This document shows, piece after piece, positions 10,575-22,061 of a stretch of 64,000 nucleotides of DNA (positions are counted from its first letter, which is position 1; every line of letters starts with the position of its first letter). The notes beneath the pieces are model-generated. The model made no database searches. It was given only the letters and a program-made list of their open reading frames with translations, and was not told where the DNA came from. This DNA is from Chlorops oryzae (taxonomy: Eukaryota; Arthropoda; Insecta; Diptera; Chloropidae): positions 134,058,573 through 134,122,572 of the forward strand of contig CM035806.1 of assembly GCA_020466095.1 (NCBI GenBank), in the 5' to 3' direction. The position numbers and the translations under genes are program-made.

Positions 10575-12743
10575 GCTCTTTATGTAAATAGATATATACT
10601 GATATATATGTACGTATATATTCTTAGTCGCTTTGCTTGAATGATGAAAACCAGTGGAAAAATAACAAAATAAAATACGAAAACGCTGGAAAACCACGGC
10701 GCAGCTCCTTTCGACGCCAACAAAGCAAGTCTATTCCTGTGGTAGATGTGGCACCCTTCGCTGCTGCTCCTTCGGCAGCACCTTTTAATTTGCGAAGACT
10801 GCGCCCACACTGGCTACAATTTATACGGACAGATCTTGCAGCTGCCAGCTGCCAGCCACCAACCACCGACGACCAGGAGGCACCCGCGCTCTTCAGTCGC
10901 TTTTGTTGACAGCTCGTTGCATTCTATGTGTGTCGCTCTTGATGCGATGTGAAGGCACCAAAAACGGAACCTTTCAGCACAATTCAGCACCCAATAACAA
11001 CAATATGCACCGTATTCATGCTAGAGCACGCAGCACGCAGCACCAGCTTCAGTTGAAGCCTCAGCTTTTTTAGTTGCAGCGCCTCGGCTTTCAACACCAC
11101 ATATAAGAGTGCATAAATTAGGAAAACATTAATAAAAATAAAAATAAGCAAAAGAGAAAAAAAATACGAATAAAAATAAAAATCAAAATCAAAATAAAAA
11201 CACAAGAGAAGATAAAAGCGAAGAAGAAGCATCTTCGATGCTTACTTTTGCTTGCTCGGCACCTAAGCAGACTGCGCTGCTTGCCACATCGTTGGTTGAT
11301 GGTTTGCAACAGAGCGCTGCAGAGTGCTAAGCACGCTCTCAGCCGCTGTTGACATGAGCGACTTTATGGAGATCTCAAAAGCTTTAGTGCGTCCGACTGA
11401 CGTTTAACCCATTTTAGACTACTACCAGAACGGGGTGGACTTTTTAAAAAAAATTTTGGATCCCATGGGTTTTATTTTATGACCCTGAGAGTAAATAATA
11501 ATAACAAAAAAAAAAAACATTGTATTTGTTAACCCCATTCAGAGATATGTATGCCTTGTACGAAAAATTGTACGTTGGTCCATTCCCCAGTAAAATATAA
11601 TAAATTTCAATAGCTAATGACACACAATTTATTAGCTAATTTGTTGTTAAATATTATCTTAGCGTTTAGATAAAAAAAAATGAACCGTTATTTTTGCAGA
11701 AACAATTTTTTTATAAAAGATATTTTCTTTGAAAAAATATTCCAAAAAAGTCTCTTTTCGTTATGAAGATTATTTTTATAAAAATTCATCTTCAATCAAA
11801 TATACTTATACTGCACAAACTTAAAACTTACTATTTGAAAAAGAATATAACAAAACAGTTTTCAGTATTTAAAAAATATTTTTTAACTTGCAGTGCGAAA
11901 AATGCCACAGTGGTTCAAAATGTGTTAAGGTTTCCACGCTTCATTGTCTCAGAATTGTACTTTCTCTTACTCTGCATTTCTGCTTTTTTCTATACTTATT
12001 TCTATTTTTCTATTTTTCCTTTTATGATATACATACGTATGCAATGACATACCGCAAAGCATGAATATATTTTCACTTACAATAAGCCAAAGGACCAGAA
12101 GAGGTGCAAAGGCTCCGAACGTTCCGTTAAAACTCTCTCACACCACCCATAGGATGCCGAGCTTTTCAGCTTTGGAAAAAGAAGTGACAGGCATTGTCAA
12201 CAGTTCAGATATACTTACGATGTGCTAAGAAGTTCTGACGTTTTAATAGAATACACATTTTAGCCGACAATTCACCTTCTTTATTATAAAAATTTAAAGA
12301 GCGCTTCACATTGTTAAATATGTGCGCTAGGTGACCATGTAAATACATACTTAAGTGAAAATATTGATTTTTGAATCGCGCGGATCTAGGCTCACGGAAA
12401 CCAGCCAGCCATCGTATCTTTACACTTTCACTTCACTATTATTGAGATTATCAATTGGAATGCGTGTGAACCTTCTCAAATATTCGTTCAGAATTTCTTC
12501 ACACTGACACTAGACTGTAGACTGGTTTTTTAATTTAATTAACATACACTGTCTTTAAGGCTCGTAGTCTCCAACCTAGTTTAAACTATTCGAAGGTTTC
12601 AACTTTCAAATGATAGTCTTCAGGAGAGTTTAAACCAGGCTTATGACTTAAACTGGCATGAAGACTATAAAAATATATTAGAGAATTTACAGTTTCGCAG
12701 CGCTTAAGCCGCATCGAAGACAACGACCCTAAATTACAATAAG
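9985..12743. other. non-coding stretch with microsatellites
   Basis: A CATA/TGTA microsatellite lies at about 10283-10335 and a CT repeat at about 10531-10576 followed by TATA-rich DNA. From 10640 to 10920 base composition is richer in G+C with CAGC/GCTGCC patches, more like host non-coding or regulatory DNA than transposon. Overlapping short frames in all six registers speak against a coding exon. Confidence 0.45.
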
Positions 12744-12942
12744 TACACCGAGAGAAATAACAACAGTTAAATCAACTACTTAGAACAGCTAAAGTAAGAG
12801 TGGTCAAATAAACTGTATTCCGCGTTAAATGCACCGAAAAAGGCAGTCAAATGAACAATTGAAAAACAGTTACTTTTTATGTGCAAATTCGCTTTCGTTC
12901 ACCTAGACGTATAAGTTCGCATTCTGATCAGCCGTCTCCGGA

Positions 12943-13018
12943 GTTTTCGATAGCTCAGTTGTGTAAGCTATGACTCGACAGTCGTGAGCTTCGGGGTTCT
13001 ATCCCTGCTGGCGGCGGG
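12943..13018 (+). other. tRNA-like module 1
   Basis: TAGCTCAGTTGTGTAAGC resembles the A box and GGGGTTCTATCCC the B box of a Pol III tRNA promoter, at tRNA spacing. Acceptor pairing is poor, so it is a tRNA-derived (SINE-like) segment, not a functional tRNA. Confidence 0.55.
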
Positions 13019-13255
13019 AATTTTTCTGAATTTTTTTTAATTACAGTTTTTTTTTTTTTTGTTCAGAGTGTAGTTGTTTTGGAAGACAAAAATGTTCTCC
13101 TAAATTTTTAAGGTTTTAATTTATTTAATTTTTTTTTTTAATGGTTCATTTTCAAGCAAAAAATTTTGGGAGTGAAACAATTCCTTAAGCACGTTCCCCA
13201 AAACTTGAGCAACCATAAACTCAGGTGAGCATTTTGACCAAGAAATTAAATTCGT

Positions 13256-13326
13256 TCGTTTAGCGTAATGGTTAAGACGTTCGCCCAGCGAAGTGGAGGT
13301 CAGCGGTTCAAGGCTCGGCCGAGGCG
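13256..13326 (+). other. tRNA-like module 2
   Basis: TAGCGTAATGGTTAAGACG (A-box-like, similar to Ser/Leu-type tRNAs) is followed by GCGGTTCAAGGCTC (B-box-like). The related minus-strand copy near 14610-14690 keeps the better B box GGTTCGAGGCTC. Confidence 0.55.
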
Positions 13327-13732
13327 AGAAAATTTAAAGAGATAAAAGAGAAAAAGATTTAAATAGAAACAAATAAATAAAGAAAAAATATAATAATTTA
13401 ATTTTAAAAAAATATTAATAAAAGAAGATAAAAAAAGTCAAAGCAAAAAATAAATTTTTTTTCCCAGTCGCTGGTGACAGTTGATTTAACCGCGAGACAG
13501 TTATATCAACCATCAGGTAGTTATATCCTTATTGACTGTGTTTGTACTGTTGAGTTGACCGCTACTGTATATAAGTTAACAATTAACGGTGAACTCGGTT
13601 ATTTTAACCTGCTATTTCAGTTAATATAACTACCTTTTTCTCTCGGTGTAAATTTTGTAAAAACAATCAAATTATAACAGAAATAGAAAGCTTCCACCGA
13701 AGCTCTAACTATTACATTCTACCTTACAAAAG

Positions 13733-14114
13733 TACCCTGCAGGAAGCCTGTCGCCATATGGCCCCATGTCTATATTGACGTCAATATAGACAAGAGAACT
13801 AGTTCAAACGTCAACAGTATTTAAAGGCAGTGTCATTAAAGAAACTGTACTGTCAAGAGGTACAGTTCATCTTTATTGACCATGTCAACAACGTGTCTCC
13901 TTATAAAAACGAAAGAGTCTACATAATAGTACCGACGTCATTAATTCGTCAATAATTCGTCAATATTTCTTCGGTCAATTGTTGACATGCAAAGCCCACT
14001 CAATGATAAAATGTCAATAGGCAAAGGCTTGGGGCGGGTATAACTGGTCAGTAGTGACGTTGACGCGGTCAGTAGAAAAAGAGTATAGATTCACTATTGA
14101 CATTTCCTACAGGG
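13733..14114. mobile_element. 382-bp TA-flanked MITE rich in TTGAC motifs
   Basis: Ends CCCTGCAGGAA and TTTCCTACAGGG are imperfect inverted copies flanked by TA. The interior repeats GTCAA/TTGAC many times on both strands and contains a palindromic TATATTGACGTCAATATA core near 13771. Confidence 0.55.
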
Positions 14115-14605
14115 TATGTACAATAGGGCGGATCAATTTGTATGGGTGAAAAAAAAAAAAACTTTGTTAGGGAGTATAGCACCATCGTATTCTATGGAAA
14201 ATTCTAAGAAACTTTGCCGGAGTGTGGATCAAGATATTTTAGATATTCTGCTAGGGATTCATTTCTCAGTTCAGATAAAATTCTTTTCAGATCAGAGGCA
14301 GCTTTGTTAAATACTTAATCTTTTATCATTTGCGCTTCGACTCTCTTGCCACCGTTTCTTCAGGTTTCATTTATTTTGTATTAGCTGCTTTATTTCATTG
14401 GTAAGGTAGTACGCACCGGTGTGCTGACGATTAGCGGTGGGTGACGTACATATATAGCTTGCTCTGTGAATTACCATTGTTAAGTTTTCTACGGCGCAGT
14501 CTATTTCAGAAGGTGTTTCGAGAGACACATCTAGACTCATTGTTTCTTTTAAATACCCTGCAGCAGTCAGTGGAGCCACTACACACTAGCGATTTCGCCC
14601 GTCCC

Positions 14606-15012
14606 TGGTTAAATTTTCTCGCCTCCACCGAGCCTCGAACCGCTGACCACCAGATCGCTGGGCGAACGCCTTAACCATTGCGCTAAACGAACGAATTTAA
14701 ATTCTTGGTCAAAATGCTCACTTGAGTTTAGCGTTGCTCAGTTTTAAGGAAACGTATTTAACAATTTTTTTCACTCCAAAAATTTTTTACTTCAAAATGA
14801 ACCATTAAAAAAACAATAATATTTATAAAACCTTCAAAATTTAGGGCAAAATGTTTGTCTTCCAAAATAACTGAACTATGAATAAAAAAAAACTGTAATT
14901 TATAAAAAACAGTAAAAAAATTTAGTAAAAATTCTTGCCGCCAGCAGGGATTGAACCCCGAACATCGCGGCTGTCGAGTCAAAGTTTGAAACACTGAGCT
15001 ATCTAACCCTTG
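14606..15012 (-). mobile_element. decayed inverted copy C of the tRNA-module element
   Basis: Read on the minus strand it aligns with the middle of copies A and B: a GATAGCTCAG-type module (15008-14936), a C-rich-free spacer, then a GCGCAATGGTTAAGGCGTTC module (14690-14610). The CACCGAGAG ends are missing, so it is an internal fragment or an older subfamily. Confidence 0.65.
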
Positions 15013-15066
15013 TCGCAGTGCTTAAAATAAGGATTTGTAACTACCGAAAAATTTTTCTCAACTACC

Positions 15067-15099
<33 letters not shown>

Positions 15100-16244
15100 T
15101 GGTCAAAAGTGCTTTATTTTACCTTATCAAGTCAAATTATTAATATTGCATATAATAACAATATATAAGGGAACATTTTAATTTAATCTTCTTCAATGAA
15201 ATAAAAAATGAGAGTTGATATGAATTTAAAATTCAAAGATCGCGTTTCCAGACTCTTCGGTGATCATCAACATCAATGTTTTCGTCAACTTTGCACTCAC
15301 GTGCTTCTGAGAAAATGGCTTGAAAATAATTTCTAACTACCGAAACCCGAATTGCCAACTACCGAAATGAAACACACAGAAAAATATGGCCCCATAAAAT
15401 CGATAAGATCCCCTTACTGAGCGATTTTATAGAGAAATCTTCTTAAACTATATGAACGATGTGCTTTTTCCATAGAGAAAACTCTTTGAATGCATAGAGA
15501 AAATCTTATTGAAACATTTTAATAGACATCCTCATATATTTAATGTGAATATCTTATTATTTCTGTTGAAGAATATGGAAAACTTCTTGATATAGTAAAA
15601 TAATAAGGTGACCTTATCAATCAAACTATTACCACGTTTTTACAACGGAATGAGTGAAACCGCATCAGACCAAGACGGTTCTTCGTGCCTGTTTATACGC
15701 GTATTTTACTGATCTGATTCGAAACGCTTTCAAAAGGGCTTTGAAAACAGCACGTTTCAGACAAAACAGGGATGTTTACCAATGCATAAAATATACCTTA
15801 ACCAGGGCTGACAGAAAATGTGTGTACAATATCACCAACCGAAAATTAAAACCGCCAAAGCGTTTTGTTCAATCCCTTGGTACGAAGTTGAAGAAAGAAA
15901 ATTAACGGAAAATCTTCATCATTAAATCGTTTGAAAATGTTGACAGCCGTTTTCAACAAATTTTACTATAATAAGTGTGACATAACATTTTCGGGAGCCC
16001 CCCGTCCTCCTCTGTCATAAAACTGTCACAGATGAGCTGACCCCTTCCCCTCACCAAACGAGACATCATTTATGGACGCTCCCAAATTGTATTTCGAGAC
16101 CGCCATAGTCTATCAAAAATAGCCAAAATGGCGAGAAATCGCCAAGCATGGCAGCCCTAACTTTAACAGCCCTGTACGTGTCGATATGAATCAGCTGATG
16201 ATGATATTTCTCAAGGCACTTCGAATCGTTTATGCATCATTAGT
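15013..16244. other. no recognised gene; poly(T) tract and ACTACCG repeats
   Basis: A run of about 29 T starts at 15070, just after ACTACCG blocks; the same ACTACCG block recurs at about 15337-15365. This may be the tail of a minus-strand retroposed sequence. An 83-codon plus frame (15654-15905) is rich in Arg and Lys but resembles no family I recognise. Confidence 0.4.
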
Positions 16245-16385
16245 AACTTCGGCCAAATTTTGGCGCGTTATGGCATGATTTGGTGAAAAAGTTCAACTGA
16301 GGTGAACCACGCCATAAGCCGAGTGTTGTGGTGAACCACGTAATAGTAAGTGTGGTGTACCACGTAATAGCTTTTGGCCGAAGTT
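16245..16385. mobile_element. 141-bp MITE-like hairpin
   Basis: Ends AACTTCGGCCAAA and TTTTGGCCGAAGTT are inverted. The inside holds three GTGGTGAACCACG-like near-palindromes. No clear target duplication was seen. Confidence 0.5.
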
Positions 16386-16795
16386 GCAGCTATAGTTCTA
16401 TATGGTTAGGAGTTTAGTATGCTATAGACCATATAGGACTATAGGTCTAACTCTTCTTCTTCCTAATCCCTGCAATGTGTTAGAGCTACGCTGCTTCAAC
16501 ATATGCATATAGCATGAGGAAAAGAGAAGCACGCTATGGCAGCGAAGGCTTTAGCTCTGCTGTGGTGAAATGCATTGCCACTTTTAATTTTAATTTTGGG
16601 AGATTTTCGAGTACATTACATATAAAATATCTACCAAACTCATAAAATGCCATGAAAAGCTTGGAAAACATAAAAATAATCAAGGAAACTCAATATTAAG
16701 GAGAAATATAATATAAATGGTTTTTTTTGTCCTACCCCGTCCACATAACTTTTTGATCACACTTTTTCAGCAAAAATACTAAATTCTATCCCAAG

Positions 16796-17899
16796 CAGCA
16801 AAATAGAGCGATTCGACCAGCAGCAAGTCGAATCGACCTATTTTAGTTGAAAATACCCTATTTCTGACCTATTTTCCGGCCTTAAATATGACCTAACTTA
16901 AAAGTCCGTTTCGAAGGTCCAAATTACCTCTATTCTACCTATTTCACGACTTCAAAGTCGCTTCGACTTCCAAGTCGATTTTTGGTCGAAAATAGGTAAA
17001 AAATTCCCTATTGAGTGACTTAAAATTGACTTAACTTTGAATTCCAAATTAGGTAATTTTTCAAGGCAAACAGACCAATTTTTTGACTAAAATTCGACTT
17101 TAAAGTCCGTTTGACTTATAGGGCGAAATAGGGTCAAAAGTTGACTTATTTTGTTGCATGCTTCGACTTCAAAGTCGAGCGGACTTGATTTTTGGACTTC
17201 ATAGTCGGTTTGACTTTAAAGTCGAAATAGGTCAAAATAGGTCGAGCTCCGCCATGTTTTTCGAATGGCAAATTGAGAATTATTTTTCTGCATATGTTTT
17301 TTCTTTAAGAAAAACAATTTTTTTCAAGCAATATTTATTAATTTCCATCAATGAGAAAGCCCCTTAAAAATGAAGAAGTAGAAGGAACACTTTCACGAAA
17401 AATCTCAGCGGGCATATGTTTTTGGGACTTATTAAGCGCAAAATAATTTTTAATGAAGTCCATATTTTATTTATTATTTATTTCTTAAGACACACGAAGA
17501 AGAAAATCTCTCGTTCATTTCTGCTTTCGAGTAATACGAATGACTGAGTAAGATATTATGTATTTATATCTTTCTCTGTTACTCTCTCTCTCTCACTTTT
17601 TTCGTTTCTTTTTACGTTCTCTTTCGTTTTACTCATAAGTCCAATTAGGTCGAAAATTGGTCATTGCGACTTCTTTTCGACTAATATTAGGTAAACGGAC
17701 TTCTTTTCGCCCTGACTTTGAAGTCGAAATGCCCTATTATGACCTATTATTACCGCCAATCGACTTCTAATCTATTCCCCACTTACGTCGACTCGACGTC
17801 GAATCGACGTAATTTCGACCTATTTAGGTTAGGTCAAGTAAATATTCTGACCTAATATAGGTAAGAATTTACCAATTTTCGACCTATTTTGCTACTTGG
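16796..17899. mobile_element. 1.1-kb TIR element saturated with GACTT/AAGTC motifs
   Basis: Ends CCCAAGCAGCAAAATAG and CTATTTTGCTACTTGGG are inverted with one mismatch. The right foldback arm near 21700 shows the uninterrupted target, so the insertion is proved by comparison; the duplicated target looks like TA or TAT. The body is built largely of AAAGTCG, CGACCTATTT and their complements. Confidence 0.75.
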
Positions 17900-18330
17900 G
17901 ATATACAATCAAATTCGTAGCAGTAGTCAAAAATGTGTGTCAATTTATTACAAAATGAAAATATTCGTGCACATTAAGCAAAAGTATATCGTAATATATT
18001 TATTAAAGCTTCAATTATAACTTTTAAAGCTATATAAAAAACCGAGCTGACGCCGTGTTTCTTTGATAATTTTCTTGCAAGTGGCATCCAGTGTTGCCAG
18101 TACTTCAGAACCAAATTTCCCTCGAAAACCAAACAAAAATCCCATTTTCCCACAGTGACCGATAGAAATTTCCCACGAAAATTCCCTCAAACAAAAACAT
18201 ATTTTTCCTGAACAAAATGTTGATAATCGCTATATTTGTTGACATTAAAAACTGCGTAAAATTACATATTTTATTTTAAGGAATTGTACGTTTGAAAAGG
18301 CCCCAAGACCACTACTATTAAGGCAAGTTA

Positions 18331-18804
18331 GGGCCAATATTACCAAGCATATTTAAAAAAATTTTTTAAATAAAAATCCGCTTTTGGTTTTTACCATACC
18401 AATTTTTAAAAATATTTTAAACCACCTCGGCACTGCGTTTAAATATGACATCAAATTTGAGCTCGATTTTCAAAAACCAGCTGTTTGGAAAAATTCAAAG
18501 AAATAATTTTCAAAAAAATTCAGTTTTGGAAATAACACAATACGATAGACAGGACTAAAAGCTTTGGAGTCACAGCGCAGCAATTAGGAGTACGAAAAAA
18601 ATCGTTAGAATGTCTCTTTATAGAATCCGTTTTTAAAAATAACGATCTAATCAGCTGTTAAATGGACTCACAGCCCTGGAAGTAGACGGTGCTGCCGTAA
18701 ATTTCGATACTTAAAAAAATACGATATTGAAAATGAAATTTATTTTTAAGAAATTTTAATTTTAATTTAAAAAATTTTTTAAATATGCTTGGTAATATTG
18801 GCCC
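18331..18804. mobile_element. 474-bp Tourist-like MITE, TTA-flanked
   Basis: Ends GGGCCAATATTACCAAGCAT are inverted over about 30 bp and continue into AT-rich palindromic DNA; TTA is duplicated at 18328-18330 and 18805-18807, as for PIF/Harbinger elements. Confidence 0.8.
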
Positions 18805-19071
18805 TTAGTGAGGAGATTTTAAAGGCCATTAAGGGCCTAATTTTTGTTCAATTTCTTCATGAGAACTGCCCTCTTGCCACCCGTAATTATAATTTATAGG
18901 CCGATCGCTAAAATTTTTGGAGAGGAAGTTTATTACCAAGAACAAGCAAATATGACAAATTTGGTTCATATCCCATTTGAATTTCAGCCACGCCCAACTC
19001 TTTAATTTTTGGAAATTCCTTTTAAAACCCCAAAGTGAAATGTAGAACATGATATATCTATATACTTATTA

Positions 19072-19962
19072 CACCGAGAGAAATAACAACAGTTAAATCA
19101 AATACTTAGACCAGTTAAAGTAAGAATGGTCAAATAAACTGTATTCCGCGTTAAATGCACTGAAAAAGGCAGTCAAATGAACAGTTGAAAAACAGTTACT
19201 TTTTATGTTCAAATTCGCTTTCGTTCACTTAGACGTATAAGTTCGCATTCTGATTTCGATAGCTCAGTTGTTTAAGCTGTGACTCGACAGTCGTGAGCTT
19301 CGGGGTTCTATCCCTGCTGGCGGCGGGAATTTTTCTGGACTTTTTTTTTTAATTACAGTTTTTTTTTTTTTTGTTCAGAGTGTAGTTGTTTTGGAAGACA
19401 AAAATTTTCTCCTAAATTTTTGAGGTTTTAATTTATTTAATTTTTTTTTTAATGGTTCATTTTCAAGCAAAAAATTTTGGGAGTGAAACAATTCCTTAAG
19501 CACGTTCCCCAAAACTTGAGCAACCATAAACTCAAGTGAGCATTTTGACCAACAAATTAAATTCGTTCGTTTAGCGTAATGGTTAAGACGTTCGCCCAGC
19601 GAAGTGGAGGTCAGCGGCTCAAGGCTCGGCCTAGGCGAGAAAATTTAAAGAGATGAAAGAGAAAAAGATTTAAATAGAAACAAATAAATAAAGAAAAAAT
19701 ATAATAATTTAATAAAAAAAACAAAAATATTAATAAAAGAAGATAAAAAAAGTCAAAGCAAAAATTAATTTTTTTTTCCCAGTCGCTGGTGACAGTTGAT
19801 TTAACCGCGAGACAGTTATATCAACCATCAGGTAGTTATATCCTTATTGACTGTGTTTGTACTGTTGAATTGACCGCTACTACACACAAGCTAACAATTA
19901 ACGGTGAACTCGGTTATTTATCCTGCTTTTTCAGTTAATATAACTACCTTTTTCTCTCGGTG
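19072..19962. mobile_element. TA-flanked TIR element with tRNA-like modules, copy B
   Basis: Same structure as the element at 12746-13648, including CACCGAGAG ends, TA duplication and both tRNA-like modules (about 19254-19328 and 19566-19636). It differs by scattered substitutions and small indels in A/T runs, so the two copies are a recent family. Confidence 0.88.
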
Positions 19963-19992
19963 TAACAATAAATACCTACAACAAGTTTGTTA

Positions 19993-20139
19993 TCACATCC
20001 ACATTCGAGCATGCTCGATGCAATGCTCGATCGTAATAGGTGATGTTGGCGAGCCAATTCATCAACCAACATTACCACATTCGATCGAGCATTGCATCGA
20101 GCCGAGCCGCTCTCAGGAGCATGCTCGAATGTGGATGAT
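19993..20139. repeat. 147-bp hairpin repeat
   Basis: CATCCACATTCGAGCATGCT on the left pairs with its complement near 20137; inner stems GCAATGCTCGATCG and GATGTTGG also pair. It is probably a small MITE whose target duplication is unclear. Confidence 0.55.
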
Positions 20140-20388
20140 CCACTTAAGGGTACCTGTACACGAGCGGTCGTCCGCGTCGCGTCACGGCACGGCACGATTC
20201 AAAGTATACAGAAATGAATGTAAGCCTTCACACGAGCGTACTTACCGCAGCGTCACCGCTGCGGTGATGAGCGTCAACGAGCGGCAAATTTTCGACGCAT
20301 GAGTTTTTCTGCACCGCAGCGGTGACGCTGCAGTTTTGCGTTGTAGAAGTACTCGTTGAGAAGTGAGAGACTGCAGACGAGCGGCACA

Positions 20389-20569
20389 ATGACGGACGGT
20401 ATTGATGTCGAACATTTTATATCATGTGTAAAAGAATACCCAGAAATCTGGGATGTAAAAAATGAAAAATATTACGACAAACACTATAAAAGGAGGGCTT
20501 GGTTAAATGTTTGCGGGAAAATGGACGCTAGTTTCGACGAAAAATTGGAAAAAGAGAAGGAGAAATTTG
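20389..20569 (+). pseudogene. MADF-like accessory protein exon of a Harbinger element
   Basis: The ATG at 20389 opens about 60 codons. Residues 5-55 (IDVEHFISCVKEYPEIWD, then KYYDKHYKRRAWLNVCGKM) fit the first two helices of a MADF/Myb-SANT-like DNA-binding domain: LI-x-x-VKE-P-x-LWD followed by the RRAW-x-x-V pattern. Harbinger elements encode such a second protein, which helps transposase enter the nucleus and bind DNA. The frame meets GTAAGT at 20570, a canonical splice donor, so this is exon 1. The following DNA contains a MITE (20585-20752) and no recognisable second exon before the right end, so the gene is truncated. It lies between the two TIRs in the same orientation. MADF identity rests on pattern only. 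Confidence 0.65.
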
Positions 20570-20584
20570 GTAAGTATTACGGGC

Positions 20585-20752
20585 CATGTGATAGCCAATA
20601 ATTCCACTCGGAATCGGAATTTAAATAAGGTGTAATACGTACAATTTTCATATTTAAAAATTTTTAATTCTCCATTAGTGGATACTCATTGTATTGCGGT
20701 TTTCTGATGAAAAATTCCGATTCCTACAGGAATTATTGCCTGTCACATAGCA
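20585..20752. mobile_element. 168-bp hairpin MITE inside the Harbinger element
   Basis: Ends built on ATGTGATAGCCAATAATTCC and its inverted counterpart GGAATTATTGCCTGTCACAT, followed inward by GGAATCGGAATTT in inverted copies. Target duplication is not obvious. Confidence 0.6.
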
Positions 20753-21065
20753 AAACACTGCCTTTTTTTTCATCCACGTCGCTGTTTCCATGGTTGAAGT
20801 GATACTGAAACTACGCGACGCGACGCGCCGTGTGAAGAGTAGCTTTTGTTATCATTTGCGGTGACGCGCGTCACCGCGCGTTGCTGTGCGGTACCGCACC
20901 GCAGACATGACGCTCGTGTGCAGGTACCCTAACGCTTTGTATCGATTATTGAAAAATCCCTCTATCGTGTTCAACAAAGCAAAGAAAATCCCTTTTTCCC
21001 TTTTGCCAATATTTGGTGAGAAAATTCCCTCAAAATGGGAAATATCCCTCAACCTGGCAACTTTG

Positions 21066-21512
21066 GTGGCATCATAGTGCCACTTTGCGTCTACCCGTAT
21101 TGTTGTTGGTAGCTTTCTGGTGAATTTCTCGAATTTGTTGAATTTCCTATTCCTGCCTAAGGTTTTTGTTGGTAGCTTTTTGGTGAATATCCCCAATTTG
21201 TTGAATTTCCTATGCCTGCCTAATGGTGTATATCCCCATCGCGGCAGAGGCTTTTCGACGTCGACAGTTAGACCTACAGTCCTACATGCCATGTAGGACT
21301 GTAGGTCTAACTGTCGACGTCGAAAAGCCTCTGCCGCGATGGGGATATACACCATTAGGCAGGCATAGGAAATTCAACAAATTGGGGATATTCACCAAAA
21401 AGCTACCAACAAAAACCTTAAGCAGGAATAGGAAATTCAACAAATTCGAGAAATTCACCAGAAAGCTACCAACAACAATACGGGTAGACACAAAGTAGCA
21501 CTATGATGCCAC
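21066..21512. repeat. 447-bp near-perfect palindrome with a 1-nt centre
   Basis: The arms mirror around the single C at 21289 (CTACATG-C-CATGTAG) and stay almost identical for over 200 bp each way, including the GGTAGCTTTCTGG block twice per arm. The centre GGTCTAAC/GTTAGACC with TAGGACTGTAGG resembles the tips of the surrounding foldback arms (16431 and 22049), so this looks like two foldback ends joined head to head. Confidence 0.9.
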
Positions 21513-22061
21513 TTGCAAGAAAATTATCAAAGAATCACGGCGTCGGCTCGGTTTTTTATATTGCTTGAAAAGTTCATAATTGAAACTTTATTAAATTTAT
21601 TACGATATGTTTTTGCTTAATGTGCACGAATGTTTTCATTTTGTAATAAATTTACATACATTTTTGACTACGGCTACGAATTTAATTGTACATAGAATTT
21701 AGCATTTTTGCTGAAATAGTGTGATCAAAAAGTTATGTGGACAGGGTAGGACTAAAAAAACAATTTCTGTTTCTCCTTGATATTGCGATTCCTTGATTAT
21801 TTTTATGTTTTTCAAGCTTTTCATATGATTTTATGAGTTTGGTAGATATTTTATATGTAATGTACTCGAAAATCTCCCAAAGTTAAAAAGAAAAGTGGCA
21901 ATGCATTTCACCACAGCAGAGCTAAAGATTTCGCTGCCATTGCATGCTTCTCTTTTCCTCATGCTATATGCCTATGTTGAAGCAGCGTAGCTCTAACACA
22001 TTGCAGGGATTAGGAAGAAGAAGAGTTAGACCTATAGTCCTATATGCTACATGCTATAGAC

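Larger units (their letters stand above)
12746..13648. mobile_element. TA-flanked TIR element carrying two tRNA-like modules, copy A
   Basis: Ends CACCGAGAGAAA and TTTTTCTCTCGGTG are inverted, flanked by TA on both sides (Tc1/mariner-type target). The copy at 19072-19962 is about 95 percent alike by eye. Internally there are two segments resembling tRNA genes at about 12943-13018 and 13256-13326, each with A-box-like and B-box-like blocks. There is no protein coding. Confidence 0.85.
20148..20929 (+). mobile_element. PIF/Harbinger non-autonomous element, TSD TAA
   Basis: Ends GGGTACCTGTACACGAGCG and CGCTCGTGTGCAGGTACCC are inverted with one mismatch, and TAA is duplicated (20145-20147, 20930-20932). 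Subterminal regions carry GC-rich CGTCACCGC-type palindromes that stand out from the AT-rich surroundings. It keeps one exon of a MADF-like accessory protein and no transposase. A 168-bp hairpin MITE lies in the intron after that exon. Confidence 0.85.
16430..22050. mobile_element. 5.6-kb foldback-type composite element
   Basis: Long inverted arms: 16431-16795 plus 17900-18093 on the left pair with 21506-22049 on the right at high but imperfect identity. The direct repeat ATGCTATAGAC stands at 16419-16429 and again at 22051-22061, a 9-11 bp duplication as made by foldback (FB) elements. The left arm is split by a 1.1-kb insert (16796-17899). The loop holds a TTA-flanked MITE, tRNA-module element copy B, a hairpin, a Harbinger element and a 447-bp palindrome. 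No transposase of its own was recognised. Confidence 0.7.

Noticed and set aside
10637..10909. Possible host exon with Ala/Pro-rich frames
   Set aside because: Long frames are open on both strands over the same GC-rich patch, which is typical of composition rather than coding.
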